Shown piece by piece: positions 1 through 8,898 of a stretch of 34,484 nucleotides of DNA. Made by a program: the position numbers and the translations under genes. Source of the stretch: a virus; IMG/VR virus record IMGVR_UViG_3300010885_024627, positions 1 through 34,484 of that record; one strand, given 5' to 3'. The notes below the pieces were generated by a model. The model did not search any database and was not told the origin of the DNA. It saw only the letters and a list, made by a program, of their open reading frames with translations. The stretch's first letter is position 1. Each line of letters begins with the position of its first letter.

Positions 1-108
1 CTGCTCTTCTTCAGGTGGCTGCTCTTCTTCAGGTGGCTGCTCTTCTTCAGGTGGCTGCTCTTCTTCAGGTGGCTGCTCTTCTTCAGGTGGCTGCTCTTCT
101 TCAACGGT
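1..108 (-). repeat. 18-bp tandem repeat (PPEEEQ hexapeptide)
   Basis: Five exact 18-bp units plus a partial sixth start at the first base. Read on the minus strand they encode PPEEEQ. Two further units lie at 148-180. The array is in frame with the host gene and continues off the left edge, so the true copy number is unknown. Confidence 0.95.
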
Positions 109-2247
109 CTGATCAATAGATGGCAAACCGGGGACGTTAGTATCCAGCTCTTCTTCAGGTGGCTGCTCTTCTTCAGGTTGTTGAACATCAGGCATATCAG
201 GCACGCTGGTGTCTGCGCCGCCAATTAAATTAGTAGCTGCGTCAACATCGCCGTTTGCCAAAGCAGTAATAACATCTTCGTTGCCGTTAACTACAGCGTC
301 CACTAAATCGGGGTTATTAGAAGTGATTGCTGTATTTAGCGCGTCTTGATTGGTCTGTACCACAGTGTCCAAAGTGCTTGGAGGTGCAGTTTCAACAGGA
401 GCCTCTTGATTCACAATTGGGTCAACTGCATCCAACCCACCGGTCGGCGCTTTTAGTTCAGGCACCGGTTCTGGTGTTGGAGGTGCTACCACATCCAACC
501 CACCCATTGGTGCTTCGGGTTCAGGCACTGGTTCTGGTTCGGGTGCTGGGGGTGCTACCACATCCAATCCACCCATTGGCGCTTCTGGTTCAGGCACCGG
601 TTCTCGTGTTGGGGGCGCTACTACATCTAATCCACGAGTTGGCGCTTTTAATTCAGGTACTGGTTCGGATGCTGGTGTTGGTGCTACCACATCCAATCCA
701 CCAGTCGGTGCTTCTGGTTCAGGCACCGGTGCTGGTGCTGTTTGACTTAAAATTTTACCAGACAATGAGTCAACAACTTGCGTTGTTCCATCGGCAAATT
801 TTTCAACAGTCGTTCCATCGTCCTGCGCCTCAGCGCCAACAAGCTCGGAATCAGGTTGCGTAAATTGCGGAACGGATGGCGTAGGCGCGGGCTGCGGGAC
901 AACTGGTGCGGGTTCTGGTGCTACTGGTGTGGGTTCTGGTGCAACAGGTGCAGGTGCAGGTGTTGGTTCTGGTGCAGGTGCAGGTGCAGGTGCAGGTGTT
1001 GGTTCTGGTGCAGGTGTTGGTGCAGGTGCAGGTGCAGGTGCAGGTGCAGGTGTAGGCTCAGCTTGTTTTTGCAACAAATCTTGAGCTTCTTTTACTGCGT
1101 CTTTGGCAATAGCTGAAACTATGTTGGTTTGGTCTTTAGTAATTTGATCTTCGTACCTAGCAACTAAATAGCCAACATTTTTTGACTCGTAATCGTTTGC
1201 CCTATTTATTTCTTCTACTTTATTGGTTATAGAAGTTAATGGATTTTCATACGTAGATTTGTAATACTGTCTATCTTTTTCAGCTTCGGCATGTACGTTG
1301 GAAAACTCTTCAGATTTTGTAGACATATCTGCGCCTAGCAAATTCATTTTGTCTACAAGTGAATTGGCAAGTTCAACTTCTTTTGCAGCCGTATTTACGT
1401 AATAATCCCCCGAAAACTTTGAATAATAATTGTACCTATTAACGGCACTATCATATTCCATCTTTGATTTATTATATTGGTTTTGGTCAGTTTGTAAAGA
1501 ATTATAAAGTTGGTTTTCTTTGTCTTGAGTTGGCGCAAGATTCTTATTGAACCAATCGCTGGCTTGAGAACTAAGTTTAGTATATTGACTAACTAAACCT
1601 TTACCCATCTCATTGTTTTTATTTATCTGGTCTATTTTTCCAGACAACGCAGCTTGGATAGCTGTAGATGCAACCGATGCACCAATAGCAGCGCCTATGT
1701 CTTTACCGCCAAGTACAGCTTTAATTGCTGCCGTTGAGGCGTTTGAAAGGATTTGGTTATCTACTTTTGTAAAACCTTGTTGTGCAAGTTGATTTGATAT
1801 AGTTGCGTTAATCGCACCAGTTGCACCAGCGGTTAATACCTGCTGAAGATTTTGCCCTTTTAACACAGCAACAGCAGCCATGCCAGATGAGCTGCCAACA
1901 ATTTGCTTAATCAACGCACTTTCAGTTCCAACTGCGCCGGCTGCGTAGCTACCTATTTTGCTACCTGCATAAGCCGTAAGCGCAGATAAAGCTATTTGAT
2001 TGATGTTGCCGCCGTTTGCCGCCGCCACTGCTGCGTTAGCAATTATTGGCGGAACACCTAAAGATGTTAATGCTACCGTTTCAATAGTTGGCAGCGGGTT
2101 GCGAAGTATTGCGTCCACTGTTTTATTTACAGCGTTAAATGCGCTCCCAACACCATTAAGTATTTTTTTAGTAGAACCGGGAAGCCCCAAGATTATTCCA
2201 CCAAAACCGTTAACGGTATTCTCAAGTTCTTGTAACGGATTACACAT
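1..2247 (-). CDS. repeat-rich virion-associated-like protein, 3' end cut by the window
   Basis: An open frame of 749 codons runs from an ATG at 2247 to the left edge without a stop, so the protein is incomplete. Residues 1 to about 200 are rich in Ala, Gly and small hydrophobics (runs such as AAVAAANGG and GATGAINAT), as in internal virion or membrane-active proteins. About 200-390 is polar and charged with many Gln, Asn, Lys and Tyr and is probably coiled coil. From about 390 come a Pro-Ala tract, five imperfect 21-23 residue repeats around a GGLDVVAP core, and near the edge tandem PPEEEQ hexapeptides. The start overlaps the upstream gene by 8 bp. The position beyond the nozzle-like gene fits an internal/ejection or fibre protein, but I recognise no family; the function is inferred from composition and context only. 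Confidence 0.75.
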   Translation of the reverse strand, partial: MCNPLQELENTVNGFGGIILGLPGSTKKILNGVGSAFNAVNKTVDAILRNPLPTIETVALTSLGVPPIIANAAVAAANGGNINQIALSALTAYAGSKIGSYAAGAVGTESALIKQIVGSSSGMAAVAVLKGQNLQQVLTAGATGAINATISNQLAQQGFTKVDNQILSNASTAAIKAVLGGKDIGAAIGASVASTAIQAALSGKIDQINKNNEMGKGLVSQYTKLSSQASDWFNKNLAPTQDKENQLYNSLQTDQNQYNKSKMEYDSAVNRYNYYSKFSGDYYVNTAAKEVELANSLVDKMNLLGADMSTKSEEFSNVHAEAEKDRQYYKSTYENPLTSITNKVEEINRANDYESKNVGYLVARYEDQITKDQTNIVSAIAKDAVKEAQDLLQKQAEPTPAPAPAPAPAPTPAPEPTPAPAPAPAPEPTPAPAPVAPEPTPVAPEPAPVVPQPAPTPSVPQFTQPDSELVGAEAQDDGTTVEKFADGTTQVVDSLSGKILSQTAPAPVPEPEAPTGGLDVVAPTPASEPVPELKAPTRGLDVVAPPTREPVPEPEAPMGGLDVVAPPAPEPEPVPEPEAPMGGLDVVAPPTPEPVPELKAPTGGLDAVDPIVNQEAPVETAPPSTLDTVVQTNQDALNTAITSNNPDLVDAVVNGNEDVITALANGDVDAATNLIGGADTSVPDMPDVQQPEEEQPPEEELDTNVPGLPSIDQTVEEEQPPEEEQPPEEEQPPEEEQPPEEEQPPEEEQ
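419..745 (-). repeat. five imperfect 63-69 bp tandem repeats
   Basis: The segment encoding GGLDVVAP recurs with starts at about 419, 482, 551, 614 and 680 (spacings 63, 69, 63 and 66 bp). Each unit is 21-23 residues, with a variable Pro-Glu-Val linker between cores. All copies are in frame with the gene. Confidence 0.9.
900..1065 (-). repeat. Pro-Ala low-complexity tract
   Basis: Degenerate 6-bp units encode alternating Pro-Ala with interspersed PEPT on the minus strand. Such tracts usually form extended rigid spacers. The tract joins the predicted coiled-coil part to the 22-residue repeats. Confidence 0.9.
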
Positions 2248-2668
2248 GGACCGTTCCCTTGTATAAAGGTTGGCCCTTATCGTCGTTTCCAACGTTTTCT
2301 ACATCAACTTCATAACCCGTGTGCTGCAACATTTTTATAATTTGGGGATTTTCTGTTATCCCAAAAACTGTGTGGAACTTTGCAGCCTTCATGGCCTTAA
2401 AAAACTCTTTAGTATTTTTCAAAAAGTTTTTAGGACTATCGGCGTTAAACACAAACATCTGTGCAGTGCCTTGTTCCAAAAGTTTTATTAAAAATAACGT
2501 GTTGCCGGCCCGCATTATGCGGTACTGGTTTGATTCCAACATGGAATGCAACGCGGCATACGCTTGTCTCCAATCCTGACCTGAATCCTTAATCTCGTCA
2601 CAATTCTTGACAATGTCTTGCGTAGACATTGTCGCGTTATTTTGTGCTTGGGATTTGTTTATTGGCAT
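2240..2668 (-). CDS. small protein, possibly GNAT-like
   Basis: 142 residues. The N-terminal third is polar; the remainder alternates predicted strands and helices (FLIKLLEQGTAQMFVFNAD, then a helix, then FHTVFGITENPQIIKMLQHTGYEV). The order 'strand, helix, NPQIIKMLQHTGYEV' is reminiscent of the C-terminal half of GNAT acetyltransferases, which occur near tail genes in some podoviruses. I see no clear acetyl-CoA loop, so this is a weak suggestion. There is no Shine-Dalgarno before the ATG; instead a TGCATTAATA element sits 12 nt upstream. The 3' end overlaps the repeat-rich gene by 8 bp. Confidence 0.75.
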   Translation of the reverse strand: MPINKSQAQNNATMSTQDIVKNCDEIKDSGQDWRQAYAALHSMLESNQYRIMRAGNTLFLIKLLEQGTAQMFVFNADSPKNFLKNTKEFFKAMKAAKFHTVFGITENPQIIKMLQHTGYEVDVENVGNDDKGQPLYKGTVHV

Positions 2669-2680
2669 ATATTCTACGTA

Positions 2681-2690
2681 TATTAATGCA
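2681..2690 (-). promoter_or_regulatory. TGCATTAATA element (putative phage promoter)
   Basis: Exact copy on the minus strand, 12 nt before the ATG at 2668 and directly after the upstream stop codon and a run of T. The gene start has no Shine-Dalgarno. See the finding on this motif. Confidence 0.5.
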
Positions 2691-2696
2691 AAAAAA

Positions 2697-2954
2697 TCAG
2701 TGAGTTGGCCCGTTAATTGCTAAGGAAACGTCTTCGGCCCACTCTTGCCAAGTCTCAAACATTTCAGGTGATTGCAGGCCATAGGCTGCAAAAGACGGCG
2801 CGCTCACAATCTGGTTGGCAATCTCTTTCCATTCCAGCTCGTGGCCCTGCCCAATTGGTTCTTGGCCGTACCATTGGATGAAGTTGCCAACCCATTCCTC
2901 AAAACCGCAATAGGCGGTGCTAAACGGGAACGACTGGACAATCTTATTCGTCAT
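2697..2954 (-). CDS. hypothetical small protein
   Basis: 85 residues, acidic and rich in Trp and Phe (for example GFEEWVGNFIQWYGQEP and FETWQEWAEDVS). It has no signal peptide and no membrane segment. The start forms an ATGA overlap with the end of the nozzle-like gene, implying translational coupling. A small soluble protein here could be a tail-assembly factor, but no family is recognised. Confidence 0.75.
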   Translation of the reverse strand: MTNKIVQSFPFSTAYCGFEEWVGNFIQWYGQEPIGQGHELEWKEIANQIVSAPSFAAYGLQSPEMFETWQEWAEDVSLAINGPTH

Positions 2955-5116
2955 GGGCGCTCATCACCGTATTCGCAAGTAATGATGTTTCGACCCATCT
3001 CAAAGCTGCCGCCAAGCTCGTTTGACTCAAACTTCAACCGCATCAAACGATACTCGACACGCAAGTCAATCTTACCGGCGTCGGCATTAAAATAATAAGG
3101 GCCTGACACCTGCGTATTTATGTCGTCATCCGCAAACCTACGCCCCAAAACGCTCATGGCAATTGTTCCAGTTTGAACAAAGTTGGGTTCAAAACGGCGT
3201 AAATGCATGCGGCGGTTAACGCCCTGTGCGTTGTCCCCGCTTGGCGTACCGCCGACCCAGCTAATATCGCTGGTTGTGACGCGCGAATAAATGGCCGTAG
3301 AACCGTTTAAACCTACGCGATCTACGCCAAATTCATGCTGCCAAAGGTTATATCCGCCGGTAACAGCAAACACGTCCTGCCCTGTGGTAATTGCTGGGCT
3401 AAAATTTGTTGCGCAAGTTACCTTGGTAACACCGGGCGCTCCAATTGTTGTATTAACAATATTAACGCTGTTGGTAATTACATAGGTTGGAGCAGCTGGG
3501 TCCTGTAAAAACGCAACAGAATCTCCGGGGCTAAACGTTGACGTCTGGTTACCAGCTAAATAAAATTGGTTTGCCGCTGGTGCAGACTGCCCTGTCGGTG
3601 TGGCAATTGTTAATTGCGGTGTGTAGTAAATCGGCTCGTAGTTCCAATCACACCAAATAGGTGTTGGCAATAGTTCAGTTGTGTAGCCGCATGAGCGTTG
3701 AGCTCCGGGAGCTTGGCCAGCGTCGTACCAAATTTGATCTTTGGTGTTGTAAATGATGGCATCGGTGCATTCCGTTGCCTCACCACGGGGATAAAAAAAC
3801 CAAACCTCGTTGAAGCGCGGGATCTTAGTTGCCCATACTTTTTGACGTTGCGAAAAATTGATGTTATCAAACAGGTAGTTTACGTTCTTATCGTTAGGCA
3901 ATACCTTAACCGACCCGTTATACAGATAAAACCTATCTACGCCCATCCAAAAGTATATGCCATCCAGTTCAACAATACCCGCGGATGACATAACAGAGAT
4001 TTGGCTGGAAACAATATCGTAGTTCCAATACAGTGGCGCGTTGGCCGCAGTAAACGAAACACGAATTAAACTATCAGTCGACCAAAACAATCCGGAAGGT
4101 GCGTTTGTACCTCCGCGAACAGTTGCGCCCTTAACAATTTTTGAAGCAGAAACGTTAACTTGGTTAGCGTATGGTCCGTTCCAATCGTACAAAGATTGTT
4201 TATTATATTCGGCTGCACTTGTTTGAGTGCTTACGTTATTGTTGGCAATGTAACCGTATGAGCCGTACACAAAAATGAACGGGTACAACACACAAACACC
4301 ACCATCAACGGAGATAGGTTTGTACGTTGGGTTCGCACCCTGACTGTCTGACAAACCATAAAAATCCCAAGTATTTCCCGAAGCCGGTGTAATATTACCC
4401 ACCAGCACCTGCGACGGAACACCGTTGTCAATGTTAACTAAGTTGTAGCCCGGGTGCGCCAAGACCTGAAGCTGGCCACCAGAGGGGCTAAATGCCGCAT
4501 CAAATTGCCAATCTAAGCGGTAGGGTCCCGCAACAGGATCAGGGGTAAATACCGCGCCGTTGGCAATCCACGCCTGCGTTGGTGATGCGGGGATAGTGCC
4601 GCTGAATCCCAATCGCACATACGGCGCCACATAACTAACGCTTGTAGTTGTGTAAGTTGCGGGTGTACCGGATTGTGAAAAAATTACTTTTGTGCCGACG
4701 GGGAAATATTGAACCGCGCCAGAAACGCCAGAAGTACCTTGAATGTCAATGCTGCTAGTTAATGGGTTTACAACTTTTAATTCAACCTGCCCGGGTAAAA
4801 TATTAGCTTTATAAGGTCCGCTACCAGTGGCGTAATTAGTGTTGGTAGTAAAAATGTCCAGCTCATTAAAGTTGCCAGCAAAAATATAGTTAACGCCATT
4901 ATACGGTTGAATAACCATGCCGCGGTAAATGCCGACCAAGCTGGTAAATACTGATTTATAACCACCCATTTTACGGGCGCGCTCACGCTGAAAACGGCAC
5001 CACACGCCGTCTGTAAATTCTTCAGCTTCAAAAACAGTACCATCGCGCTTAATACCCGGCTTAACGTTGAGGGTATAAAGCGCGTTATATTGAGCTAAAT
5101 CAGCGTTATCAGCCAT
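2951..5116 (-). CDS. tail nozzle / packaged-DNA stabilisation-like protein
   Basis: 721 residues. The N-terminal segment (about residues 16-55: NVKPGIKRDGT, then a DGVWCRF block, then RKMGGYKSV) is characteristic of large podovirus proteins that extend the tail below the adaptor, comparable to P22 gp10-type stabilisation proteins and SU10-like nozzle proteins. The middle is beta-rich with repeated IYFWMGVDRFYLYNG-like and WFFYPRGE-like strands, consistent with a propeller. The C-terminus (about 620-721) carries the MHLRRFEPNF and EYRLMRLKFES strands seen in this class. It is coupled to neighbours through TAATG at the start and ATGA at the end. Its place just downstream of the adaptor and connector genes supports a tail-tube or nozzle role. 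The assignment rests on remembered family style and was not searched. Confidence 0.6.
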   Translation of the reverse strand: MADNADLAQYNALYTLNVKPGIKRDGTVFEAEEFTDGVWCRFQRERARKMGGYKSVFTSLVGIYRGMVIQPYNGVNYIFAGNFNELDIFTTNTNYATGSGPYKANILPGQVELKVVNPLTSSIDIQGTSGVSGAVQYFPVGTKVIFSQSGTPATYTTTSVSYVAPYVRLGFSGTIPASPTQAWIANGAVFTPDPVAGPYRLDWQFDAAFSPSGGQLQVLAHPGYNLVNIDNGVPSQVLVGNITPASGNTWDFYGLSDSQGANPTYKPISVDGGVCVLYPFIFVYGSYGYIANNNVSTQTSAAEYNKQSLYDWNGPYANQVNVSASKIVKGATVRGGTNAPSGLFWSTDSLIRVSFTAANAPLYWNYDIVSSQISVMSSAGIVELDGIYFWMGVDRFYLYNGSVKVLPNDKNVNYLFDNINFSQRQKVWATKIPRFNEVWFFYPRGEATECTDAIIYNTKDQIWYDAGQAPGAQRSCGYTTELLPTPIWCDWNYEPIYYTPQLTIATPTGQSAPAANQFYLAGNQTSTFSPGDSVAFLQDPAAPTYVITNSVNIVNTTIGAPGVTKVTCATNFSPAITTGQDVFAVTGGYNLWQHEFGVDRVGLNGSTAIYSRVTTSDISWVGGTPSGDNAQGVNRRMHLRRFEPNFVQTGTIAMSVLGRRFADDDINTQVSGPYYFNADAGKIDLRVEYRLMRLKFESNELGGSFEMGRNIITCEYGDERP

Positions 5117-6393
5117 TAGAATGTTCCGCCAGAAATCAATGTAGCGTTCAACGTTGCAGCAACCGTTACGACCGGTGCCGCGGGATTATTGTTATTGACG
5201 TCAATTAATTCAACACCGCCGGTAGTAATACCAAGTCGAGCAGTATCACGCAAGTACAAACCAGTTGTCACGTCGTTGCTGAATGAATACGACGGGACGC
5301 CTGACGTTCCGTTAGAAACGTAGTTAATACCCGTTGAAGCCGTAACCAATGAGTACAGGTTGGTGCCATCACTAAGGACAGTAAGCACCGAGCCGGCTGT
5401 TAAAACCAAGGGCGCTGCTGCGCTGCCCTGACACTTAAACGTGATGTTGTAGCTTATCTGGTTGGTGTTGTTAACAAGGATATACAGCTGCGTAATCGCA
5501 GGCAATGTCACCGCCAAGGTCTGTGTTCGTGTGCCGGATTGTGCAATATACGTTTGAATAATTGGCGCGTAAGACGTCAAATTCAAAGTGTTGCCAATAA
5601 TCGTATCAACGTCGTATGATGCCGAGTTAAACGTTACCGCAGTTGGGATAGACCATCCAACGGTAATAAAACCATTGCTAGTCGGGTCAAACATAATAAA
5701 CCCGGAGTCGCTTGGGTTCGTGGCAATACTCAACGCGTTGTTAATTTTTTGCCCAGTACCAGCGACTGTACTGAAAGTCAATGTCCCAGTGCTGCTGTTT
5801 CTAAACGCAATGTACCAGCCGGGGTTTAAATTTTGTACGTTTGGCAGTGGAATAGTTGCGGATCCACCAGTCCAGTTATACGTTGTCCCTGAGTTATTTT
5901 GAGTTATTGTTGGTACAACAGCTGTATCAATAACGTTTTGGCCGGTTGCAAGTTTGCCGTTATATGTTGTCAAACCCAAACCAGCTAATGAAGCGGCATC
6001 GGCTACAGATGTGCCAACACCAAACGCCACGTTATTCCACGTGCCGGCCTGCGAAGTGTTGTCAGTTAAATAGAAGTATCTTGCAGAACCAACAGCCAGC
6101 GTTACAGAAGCGCCGCCGGTGTTGTTGGTAATGTTGATTGGGAACGCGCCCAAGTTACGGAACAAAATGTCTGTGCCCAGCGCGCCTTGTGACGCGTCAG
6201 GCAGTGCAATAGCAAGTCCGCCTGCGCTTGCAACGCAGTCGATAATACGGGCAGCTACTGTCTGTGTTGAGTTAACAGTAGTGGGCCAATACAACGTAAC
6301 ATTAGAGCTAAAATTTAGCGCCTCATACGATACGTCTGTGGGGGTGACAACGGTGCCGGTAAACGGCGAGGTGTATGTAGGTGTTGTAGCCAT
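5116..6393 (-). CDS. tail fibre/spike-like structural protein
   Basis: 425 residues, rich in Thr, Ser, Asn, Gly and Val with short alternating strands throughout, almost no Lys and few charged residues. The N-terminus (TYTSPFTGTVVTPTDVSY) resembles a virion-attachment segment; the rest looks like a beta-helical or beta-sandwich shaft ending in DTARLGITTGGVELIDVNNN, a tail-fibre-like pattern. It sits between the adaptor and nozzle-like genes and its stop overlaps the nozzle ATG (TAATG). A tail fibre or tail-associated decoration is the likeliest role. No catalytic motif is seen. Confidence 0.6.
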   Translation of the reverse strand: MATTPTYTSPFTGTVVTPTDVSYEALNFSSNVTLYWPTTVNSTQTVAARIIDCVASAGGLAIALPDASQGALGTDILFRNLGAFPINITNNTGGASVTLAVGSARYFYLTDNTSQAGTWNNVAFGVGTSVADAASLAGLGLTTYNGKLATGQNVIDTAVVPTITQNNSGTTYNWTGGSATIPLPNVQNLNPGWYIAFRNSSTGTLTFSTVAGTGQKINNALSIATNPSDSGFIMFDPTSNGFITVGWSIPTAVTFNSASYDVDTIIGNTLNLTSYAPIIQTYIAQSGTRTQTLAVTLPAITQLYILVNNTNQISYNITFKCQGSAAAPLVLTAGSVLTVLSDGTNLYSLVTASTGINYVSNGTSGVPSYSFSNDVTTGLYLRDTARLGITTGGVELIDVNNNNPAAPVVTVAATLNATLISGGTF

Positions 6394-6396
6394 TTA

Positions 6397-7011
6397 TTAT
6401 GGTTCCTGTACTGATGTGTTACGGTCAACGCGGCGCAGATCGTCTTCTTTCTTAAGCGCAGCAATTGCGTCGGTGTAGTATGCTTTCCATACCGGCAGCT
6501 TATCGAGCGCCTTTAAATAGCCCTGAGCTTGCAGCAAGGACCCAAACAACATGGCCTGCGGTGCCACAGAGGTCCACAGGTTTTGTTGATTGACGCTATC
6601 CAATGGTTGAATTTCAGCGTAATAGATAATTTCCACTGGGTACGATGCATCCGGTTTTGGAGCAAACGCCCAGTTAGAAAAATCATATTCCGCATAATAC
6701 TTAGGCATTCCGTTTGTGGATTCCGCTTGATATTGCGCCAGATAATCTTGGCTGCGCAACAACATGGGCTGGCCATTTACCTTCATGCTGACGGTTTTAC
6801 GCCAGCGCGCGGGCTTGGTCAATGTAACTTGGTTTTGTGCCAGATTTGTTTCAACAACGATGAGCTGGATGTAAGACCGCAATTCAGCAGCGATTGAAGA
6901 CTCAGCCAGCGCAATCATGCCGGGAATAGCCGCAACGAAATCTGCGTCGTCGCGTTCCATATAGTCAATAATATTCGCTACGAGCGAATCATAGGTCATT
7001 ATGGCGCTCAT
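6397..7011 (-). CDS. head-tail adaptor, SU10-type
   Basis: 204 residues, mostly helical. The N-terminus (MTYDSLVANIIDYMERDDADFVAAIPGMIALAES) and the following R-x-W/R-K segment with QDYLAQYQ match the general pattern of the SU10-like podovirus adaptor family, which forms a ring under the portal. The C-terminal helical part (PQAMLFGSLLQAQGYLK, then WKAYYTDAIAALKKED) is typical of the same family. The start overlaps the upstream connector gene as ATGA. MSAIM offers two possible ATGs; the first is used because it gives the coupling. Confidence 0.7.
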   Translation of the reverse strand: MSAIMTYDSLVANIIDYMERDDADFVAAIPGMIALAESSIAAELRSYIQLIVVETNLAQNQVTLTKPARWRKTVSMKVNGQPMLLRSQDYLAQYQAESTNGMPKYYAEYDFSNWAFAPKPDASYPVEIIYYAEIQPLDSVNQQNLWTSVAPQAMLFGSLLQAQGYLKALDKLPVWKAYYTDAIAALKKEDDLRRVDRNTSVQEP

Positions 7012-8081
7012 CTTGTGTAGTAGCTAAAGTTAGGTTGGAAATAGATCGGAGACTTGTCACGATCCTCTTCGCTGGCTTGCAAGAATGCTTTTTGGGCCTG
7101 TGCATCCAGATAGTTAATGCGCGCCATCTCTACGCCAGGTAACTGCATTGACATAGAATGCGACAGCTGCTTTTGTACACAGTTAATCCAGCGATCAGGC
7201 ACGTAGATTTGGTTTGTCAAGGACCCAACGTCTTGCATTTGTTTTTCAACAATAAGCTGGAACATTTGGTAGTTGTTATTTGGCACTGGCCATAAATACA
7301 TCGACGGTTGAATTTGGCGGTCAAACCAATACTGCAATGATCGCACCGACGGGAACTGTTTGTTTGGCAGGTTCCAATAGTCGTCTCGGTTTAAACGCGC
7401 TAAGGGAATTACCTGTTGGCTGGTAGAGAATACTATCTGACGTACCGAGAATGTTGTTGCTACTGTTTCGCGCAAACGGTAAAACAAATGCGGTTCAGTG
7501 ATAGAGATGTTGTAATACTGCCACTGTTTGTCAACCATGGTAATAGCCGGAAACGTTTGCTTAACAGTCCAGTTAATACCGTCGTTGCTATACTCGTACA
7601 CCAGGTTATATGTCTGTGTTCCGCCATTTGGTGCATAACAGTTCCAGCCAACATAATATACACTTTGTGCTTGTTGGTAGCCTAAACCAATATAATTTTT
7701 GGCTATGGTCGATGTTGCGTAAGATGCCAACGTAGAGTTTAAATCAAACGCAGCTGGTGCAGTTGAGTTGTCTGTTGGCAAATAAACAGACGCCTGTAAA
7801 TTTTGTACGTACACCCAGTTAGCTTCGCGCACGTCAATTGTCGTTTTAGGTAAAACCAATTGCTGTTGCTGTGTTAAAGCACCGTACAATTGGTTTTCCA
7901 ATAACCAAAGGTTTACACCAAGGTTAGACAAATTTTGCAAGTTATAAAATAACGCCTGCTTAGCCGCACCGACCAACTCAGGCGTCATCTCTTCTGCAGT
8001 CTTACCCGCATCACGAAATGCAAATGAAATTAACTGGTCGACGTTAATTGTCGTTTGCCCAGTCGTGTTTGAATAAGCCAT
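7008..8081 (-). CDS. head-tail connector-like protein with an inserted beta-sandwich domain
   Basis: 357 residues. Residues 1-100 are a helical segment (ISFAFRDAGKTAEEMTPELV, LWLLENQ) and about 215-330 contain DDYWNLPNKQFPSV, then MYLWPVPNN, then DRWINCVQKQLSHSM; both parts are typical of phage connector or tail-tube proteins that pair with the SU10-type adaptor. Between them, about 105-205, lies a beta-rich stretch (VGWNCYAPNGGTQTYNLVYE, SNDGINW, WQYYNISI, LFYRLRE) that resembles an F5/8-type or other carbohydrate-binding sandwich. The insertion is inferred from sequence style. The gene lies 1 nt after the small gene at 8083-8250 and is coupled to the adaptor. Confidence 0.65.
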   Translation of the reverse strand: MAYSNTTGQTTINVDQLISFAFRDAGKTAEEMTPELVGAAKQALFYNLQNLSNLGVNLWLLENQLYGALTQQQQLVLPKTTIDVREANWVYVQNLQASVYLPTDNSTAPAAFDLNSTLASYATSTIAKNYIGLGYQQAQSVYYVGWNCYAPNGGTQTYNLVYEYSNDGINWTVKQTFPAITMVDKQWQYYNISITEPHLFYRLRETVATTFSVRQIVFSTSQQVIPLARLNRDDYWNLPNKQFPSVRSLQYWFDRQIQPSMYLWPVPNNNYQMFQLIVEKQMQDVGSLTNQIYVPDRWINCVQKQLSHSMSMQLPGVEMARINYLDAQAQKAFLQASEEDRDKSPIYFQPNFSYYTR

Positions 8082-8082
8082 A

Positions 8083-8250
8083 TTACCTTCCGCGACCGGA
8101 TGACCGCTTCGTTACTTTTTGGGGAAGTTTTTCTTTTGCTGGGCCGGCTTTCACAAACTCTTTACCCACCTTCTTGGGGATACCAATGTTGCTTTTGCCG
8201 GCAGCGGCGGCGTACATAGCCGCCTGTTGGTCTTTAGACTTGTAAGGCAT
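8083..8250 (-). CDS. small basic protein, MPxKSxxQ type
   Basis: A 55-residue frame fills the gap between two annotated genes, with 1 nt to each neighbour. It begins [20 protein letters not shown] and continues with many Lys residues, including [11 protein letters not shown], and ends in RSSGRGR. The MP-x-KS-x-x-Q opening recalls small phage proteins of the DUF3008-like style. Its function is unknown. Tight packing and Lys-rich composition shared with the upstream neighbour support it as real. Confidence 0.75.
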   Translation of the reverse strand: MPYKSKDQQAAMYAAAAGKSNIGIPKKVGKEFVKAGPAKEKLPQKVTKRSSGRGR

Positions 8251-8251
8251 G

Positions 8252-8839
8252 TTAGCAAGCTGTCCCGCCAGTGTTCATCTTTTTAGCGCCAGATGGTTTG
8301 CTTTTTTCTTTCTCAACATCAGAACCGCGGAAACTGGGACGCTTTTCTCCAGCGGATTCAGCATCCGCCTTTTTGTCGCCAGTTGGGGGCACTTTTTTGA
8401 TCATGTCCTTCTCGCCAGCTGGTTTGCTCTTTTCTTTCTCAACGTCAGAACCGCGCAAAGCTGGGCGCTTCATAGCAGCAGACTCCGCTTTGGCTTTGCC
8501 GGGCTTTATGTCTTTTGTCTTTTTAATGTTGTCCAGGTCGCCAGATGACTTTTTGGCTCCGTAGTCGTTATCTACCATGCCGCCAACTTTGAACTTACGC
8601 ACAGTGCCAGCTTCTTTCTTGGAACGACCGCCAGCGCGCAGTTTGATTTCTGTTGGCTCTTTGTCGTGCTCAGCCTCGTCATGCTGCTTGAAAGCCTTTT
8701 TGATCATGGCCTTGTCTTGCTTCATGTCATCTTTGTCAGCTTTGCCGCCAGTCTTCATCTTCATGCTGCCGCCGCCACAATAAGCTGCGCCGCCTTCTTT
8801 GAAGTGCTGCATTTTAGGTAGTGTCTTAAATCCGTCCAT
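8252..8839 (-). CDS. Lys-rich repeat-containing hypothetical protein
   Basis: 195 residues, very rich in Lys, Gly, Asp and Glu and probably largely disordered. It contains GG-centred motifs ([32 protein letters not shown]) and a duplicated C-terminal block of about 25 residues built around [12 protein letters not shown], preceded by KRPAL or KRPSF. It has a good SD (AAGGAAA) 6 nt from the ATG and a 48-nt leader after a TGCATTAATA element, so it opens an operon that continues into the connector, adaptor and nozzle genes. Proteins of this style recur in uncultivated aquatic phages. Function unknown; DNA-binding or internal-head protein is possible from the charge alone. Confidence 0.75.
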   Translation of the reverse strand: MDGFKTLPKMQHFKEGGAAYCGGGSMKMKTGGKADKDDMKQDKAMIKKAFKQHDEAEHDKEPTEIKLRAGGRSKKEAGTVRKFKVGGMVDNDYGAKKSSGDLDNIKKTKDIKPGKAKAESAAMKRPALRGSDVEKEKSKPAGEKDMIKKVPPTGDKKADAESAGEKRPSFRGSDVEKEKSKPSGAKKMNTGGTAC

Positions 8840-8887
8840 GGTATTTCCTTAAGGTAAATGTTAAAAAGGGTGATCAATCCCTATATT

Positions 8888-8897
8888 TATTAATGCA
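8888..8897 (-). promoter_or_regulatory. TGCATTAATA element (putative phage promoter)
   Basis: Exact copy on the minus strand, 2 nt after the T-run of a terminator hairpin and 48 nt before the ATG at 8839, which has an SD. Confidence 0.55.
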
Positions 8898-8898
8898 T

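Noticed and set aside
327-1116. Plus-strand frames rich in His/Leu or Cys/Arg
   Set aside because: They are antisense readings of Pro- and Glu-rich codons in the minus-strand gene and have no SD or family resemblance.
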